This document shows, piece after piece, positions 63,071 to 64,000 of a DNA stretch of 64,000 nucleotides. Each line of letters starts with the position of its first letter. Within the stretch, counting starts at the first letter, position 1. The translations under genes were made by a program, and so were the position numbers. The DNA lies in assembly GCA_016183615.1 (NCBI GenBank), contig JACPEG010000049.1, positions 1-64,000 on the forward strand, read 5' to 3'. The notes under the pieces were generated by a model that worked only from the letters and a program-made list of their open reading frames with translations, had not been told where the DNA came from and did no database searches. This DNA comes from Betaproteobacteria bacterium. GTDB lineage: Bacteria; Pseudomonadota; Gammaproteobacteria; Burkholderiales; UBA6910.

Positions 63071-63160
63071 GTAGGTTGGGCTACGGCCTGCCGTAGCCCA
63101 ACACCAGCGCCTGGATCACCTGATCGTTGGGCTTCGCAGGCGAAGCCCAACCTACCTATC
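63071..63160. repeat. Family-D palindromic repeat pair
   Basis: GTAGGTTGGGCTACGGCCTGCCGTAGCCCAAC (about 63071-63102) and GTTGGGCTTCGCAGGCGAAGCCCAACCTAC (about 63126-63155) are two hairpins whose outer ends, GTAGGTTGGGC and GCCCAACCTAC, are inverted copies. Similar 'TAGGTTGGGC' elements are common in proteobacteria. They fill the gap between the cytochrome and hydrolase genes. Confidence 0.8.
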
Positions 63161-63182
63161 GTTTCATCCCGCTTGGTCGGGA

Positions 63183-64000
63183 TTATGACGGATCGTCGCG
63201 CACCGGATGAAACGCCTTTGACACGTACGCGATTATGGCGCGAATCTCGTCGTCCTTCAGGACCGATTTCCATGCCGGCATGGAGGTGCCCGGCAAGCCT
63301 TCCCGGATCACCTGCCGCAGGCGCGACCTGGTCATTGCGGCCATGAAATCAGGATCGGTGAGGTCCCGCGGATGGGGTTCCAGAAAACTGCCGATCCAGT
63401 TGCGGCTAGTGCCGTCGGCGGCGTGGCAGAAGGCGCAGTTGGACTGGTAGAGCTTCTCGCCGCGCTGTTCCAGCGCGGCGAGGCCGCGCAACTGCGGAGG
63501 CCGATCGTGGATCGCGTAGGGGCTGGCGCTCGCCATGGCGTCAAGCTTTGGTCCGGCGGGGTCGTAGTGGTTGCGTGGAAAGGAAAGCGGCCGCGAATCC
63601 CAGGGGTTTCCTTCGTCGGTCACGCGGCCGCGGTCGTGGCAGGTCACGCACGACGCAAGGTATAAACGCTTTCCCGCCTGCTGCTCGGGAGTGAGGCGCT
63701 CCCAAGGCGTATCCAGGGGCAGTTCCCGGGTGGCGAACGGGTAGGCCGCCGCATATTTCTCGTGATCCGGCCAGCCGTTCTCGGCGGTGTGGTAGCGGGT
63801 GTTTTCCGCCTTGCGTTCCATAAATTCGCGCCGCACGAAGTCGGTGACGAGCTCCATCTCTTCGCGGCTCAGGGCTGCGGCAAAACTTTTCATGGCGGTG
63901 CCGGGCCGGCCTTTTTCCAGGGCTTCCAGCATCCTTTCCCGGCTCAGCGCGTCGGGCGCGGCGGCGGCGAAATCCATGGGCTTGGGATCGAGGTAGGTGG
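63183..64000 (-). CDS. Multihaem c-type cytochrome (5' end outside the window)
   Basis: The reading frame runs through base 64000 without a convincing start: upstream of the first Met it continues as TYLDPKPMDFAAAAPDALSRERML, which looks internal to a cytochrome domain. The visible part contains the end of one domain (GRPGTAMKSF, a Met-ligand segment), then CVTCH and CAFCH haem sites, with DPKPMDF- and GTSMPAW-type ligand regions. So at least three cytochrome c domains are present. Such proteins carry electrons in the periplasm, often as partners of cytochrome bc1 or oxidase systems. The role here is unknown. Confidence 0.82.
   Translation of the reverse strand, partial: TYLDPKPMDFAAAAPDALSRERMLEALEKGRPGTAMKSFAAALSREEMELVTDFVRREFMERKAENTRYHTAENGWPDHEKYAAAYPFATRELPLDTPWERLTPEQQAGKRLYLASCVTCHDRGRVTDEGNPWDSRPLSFPRNHYDPAGPKLDAMASASPYAIHDRPPQLRGLAALEQRGEKLYQSNCAFCHAADGTSRNWIGSFLEPHPRDLTDPDFMAAMTRSRLRQVIREGLPGTSMPAWKSVLKDDEIRAIIAYVSKAFHPVRDDPS

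Overview
The window looks like chromosome of a denitrifying, aromatic-degrading betaproteobacterium of the Azoarcus/Thauera/Aromatoleum/Sulfuritalea type. This rests on the catabolic gene content and GC-rich coding style; there is no rRNA or other taxonomic marker. Nearly all of it encodes metabolism of phenol, p-cresol, benzoate-like acids and phenylacetate, with the transport, regulation and low-potential electron supply these pathways need.

Layout. (1) 0-9.3 kb: the tail of an old-yellow-enzyme family gene, a Cys-rich protein, a hotdog thioesterase and a deleted copy of it, glutaryl-CoA dehydrogenase, and a Liv-type ABC transporter whose second ATPase is fused to a hemerythrin domain, followed by phenylacetate-CoA ligase. 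(2) 9.3-15.7 kb: a sigma54 activator of the XylR/DmpR type and a p-cresol methylhydroxylase operon (pchC-pchX-pchF-aldehyde dehydrogenase). (3) 15.7-27 kb: a second such activator, divergent from a phenol operon that encodes phenylphosphate synthase, one UbiD-type carboxylase, UbiX, a Tm-1-like protein and a Nudix protein. (4) 27-35 kb: a sigma54-type promoter driving a lipoprotein, an RND/MMPL exporter, an AhpD-like protein and the DUF1302/DUF1329 outer-membrane pair, closed by a strong terminator. (5) 35-54.6 kb: two benzoate-CoA-ligase-type enzymes, a giant GltD/PyrK (NfnAB-like) fusion, YheS, an aldehyde:ferredoxin oxidoreductase with a C-terminal MoaD-like domain, a MarR regulator, a thioesterase, a TRAP transporter, a 2-oxoacid:ferredoxin oxidoreductase (KorAB), a ferritin-like protein and an Alvin-type ferredoxin. 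(6) 54.7-64 kb: an ABC binding protein, a second phenylacetate-CoA ligase, paaJ, paaH, paaG, paaY, an alpha/beta hydrolase and a multihaem cytochrome c that runs off the end.

How it works together (inference). p-Cresol is oxidised to 4-hydroxybenzaldehyde and then 4-hydroxybenzoate, while phenol is phosphorylated and carboxylated to the same acid. Both would then be CoA-activated and enter the benzoyl-CoA route, which in denitrifiers passes through glutaryl-CoA (gcdH). Each of the three catabolic/transport operons has a textbook -24/-12 promoter preceded by similar tandem upstream motifs, suggesting one shared regulatory circuit. Separately, a 20-bp palindrome (ATTGTTTGACATCAAACAAT and variants) lies between marR and the ligase operon, and in front of the AOR, Kor and NfnAB-like genes. 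This predicts a MarR regulon devoted to ferredoxin-level electron metabolism. Several families of short palindromic REP-like repeats fill intergenic gaps. No tRNA, rRNA, CRISPR array, integrase or transposase was seen.
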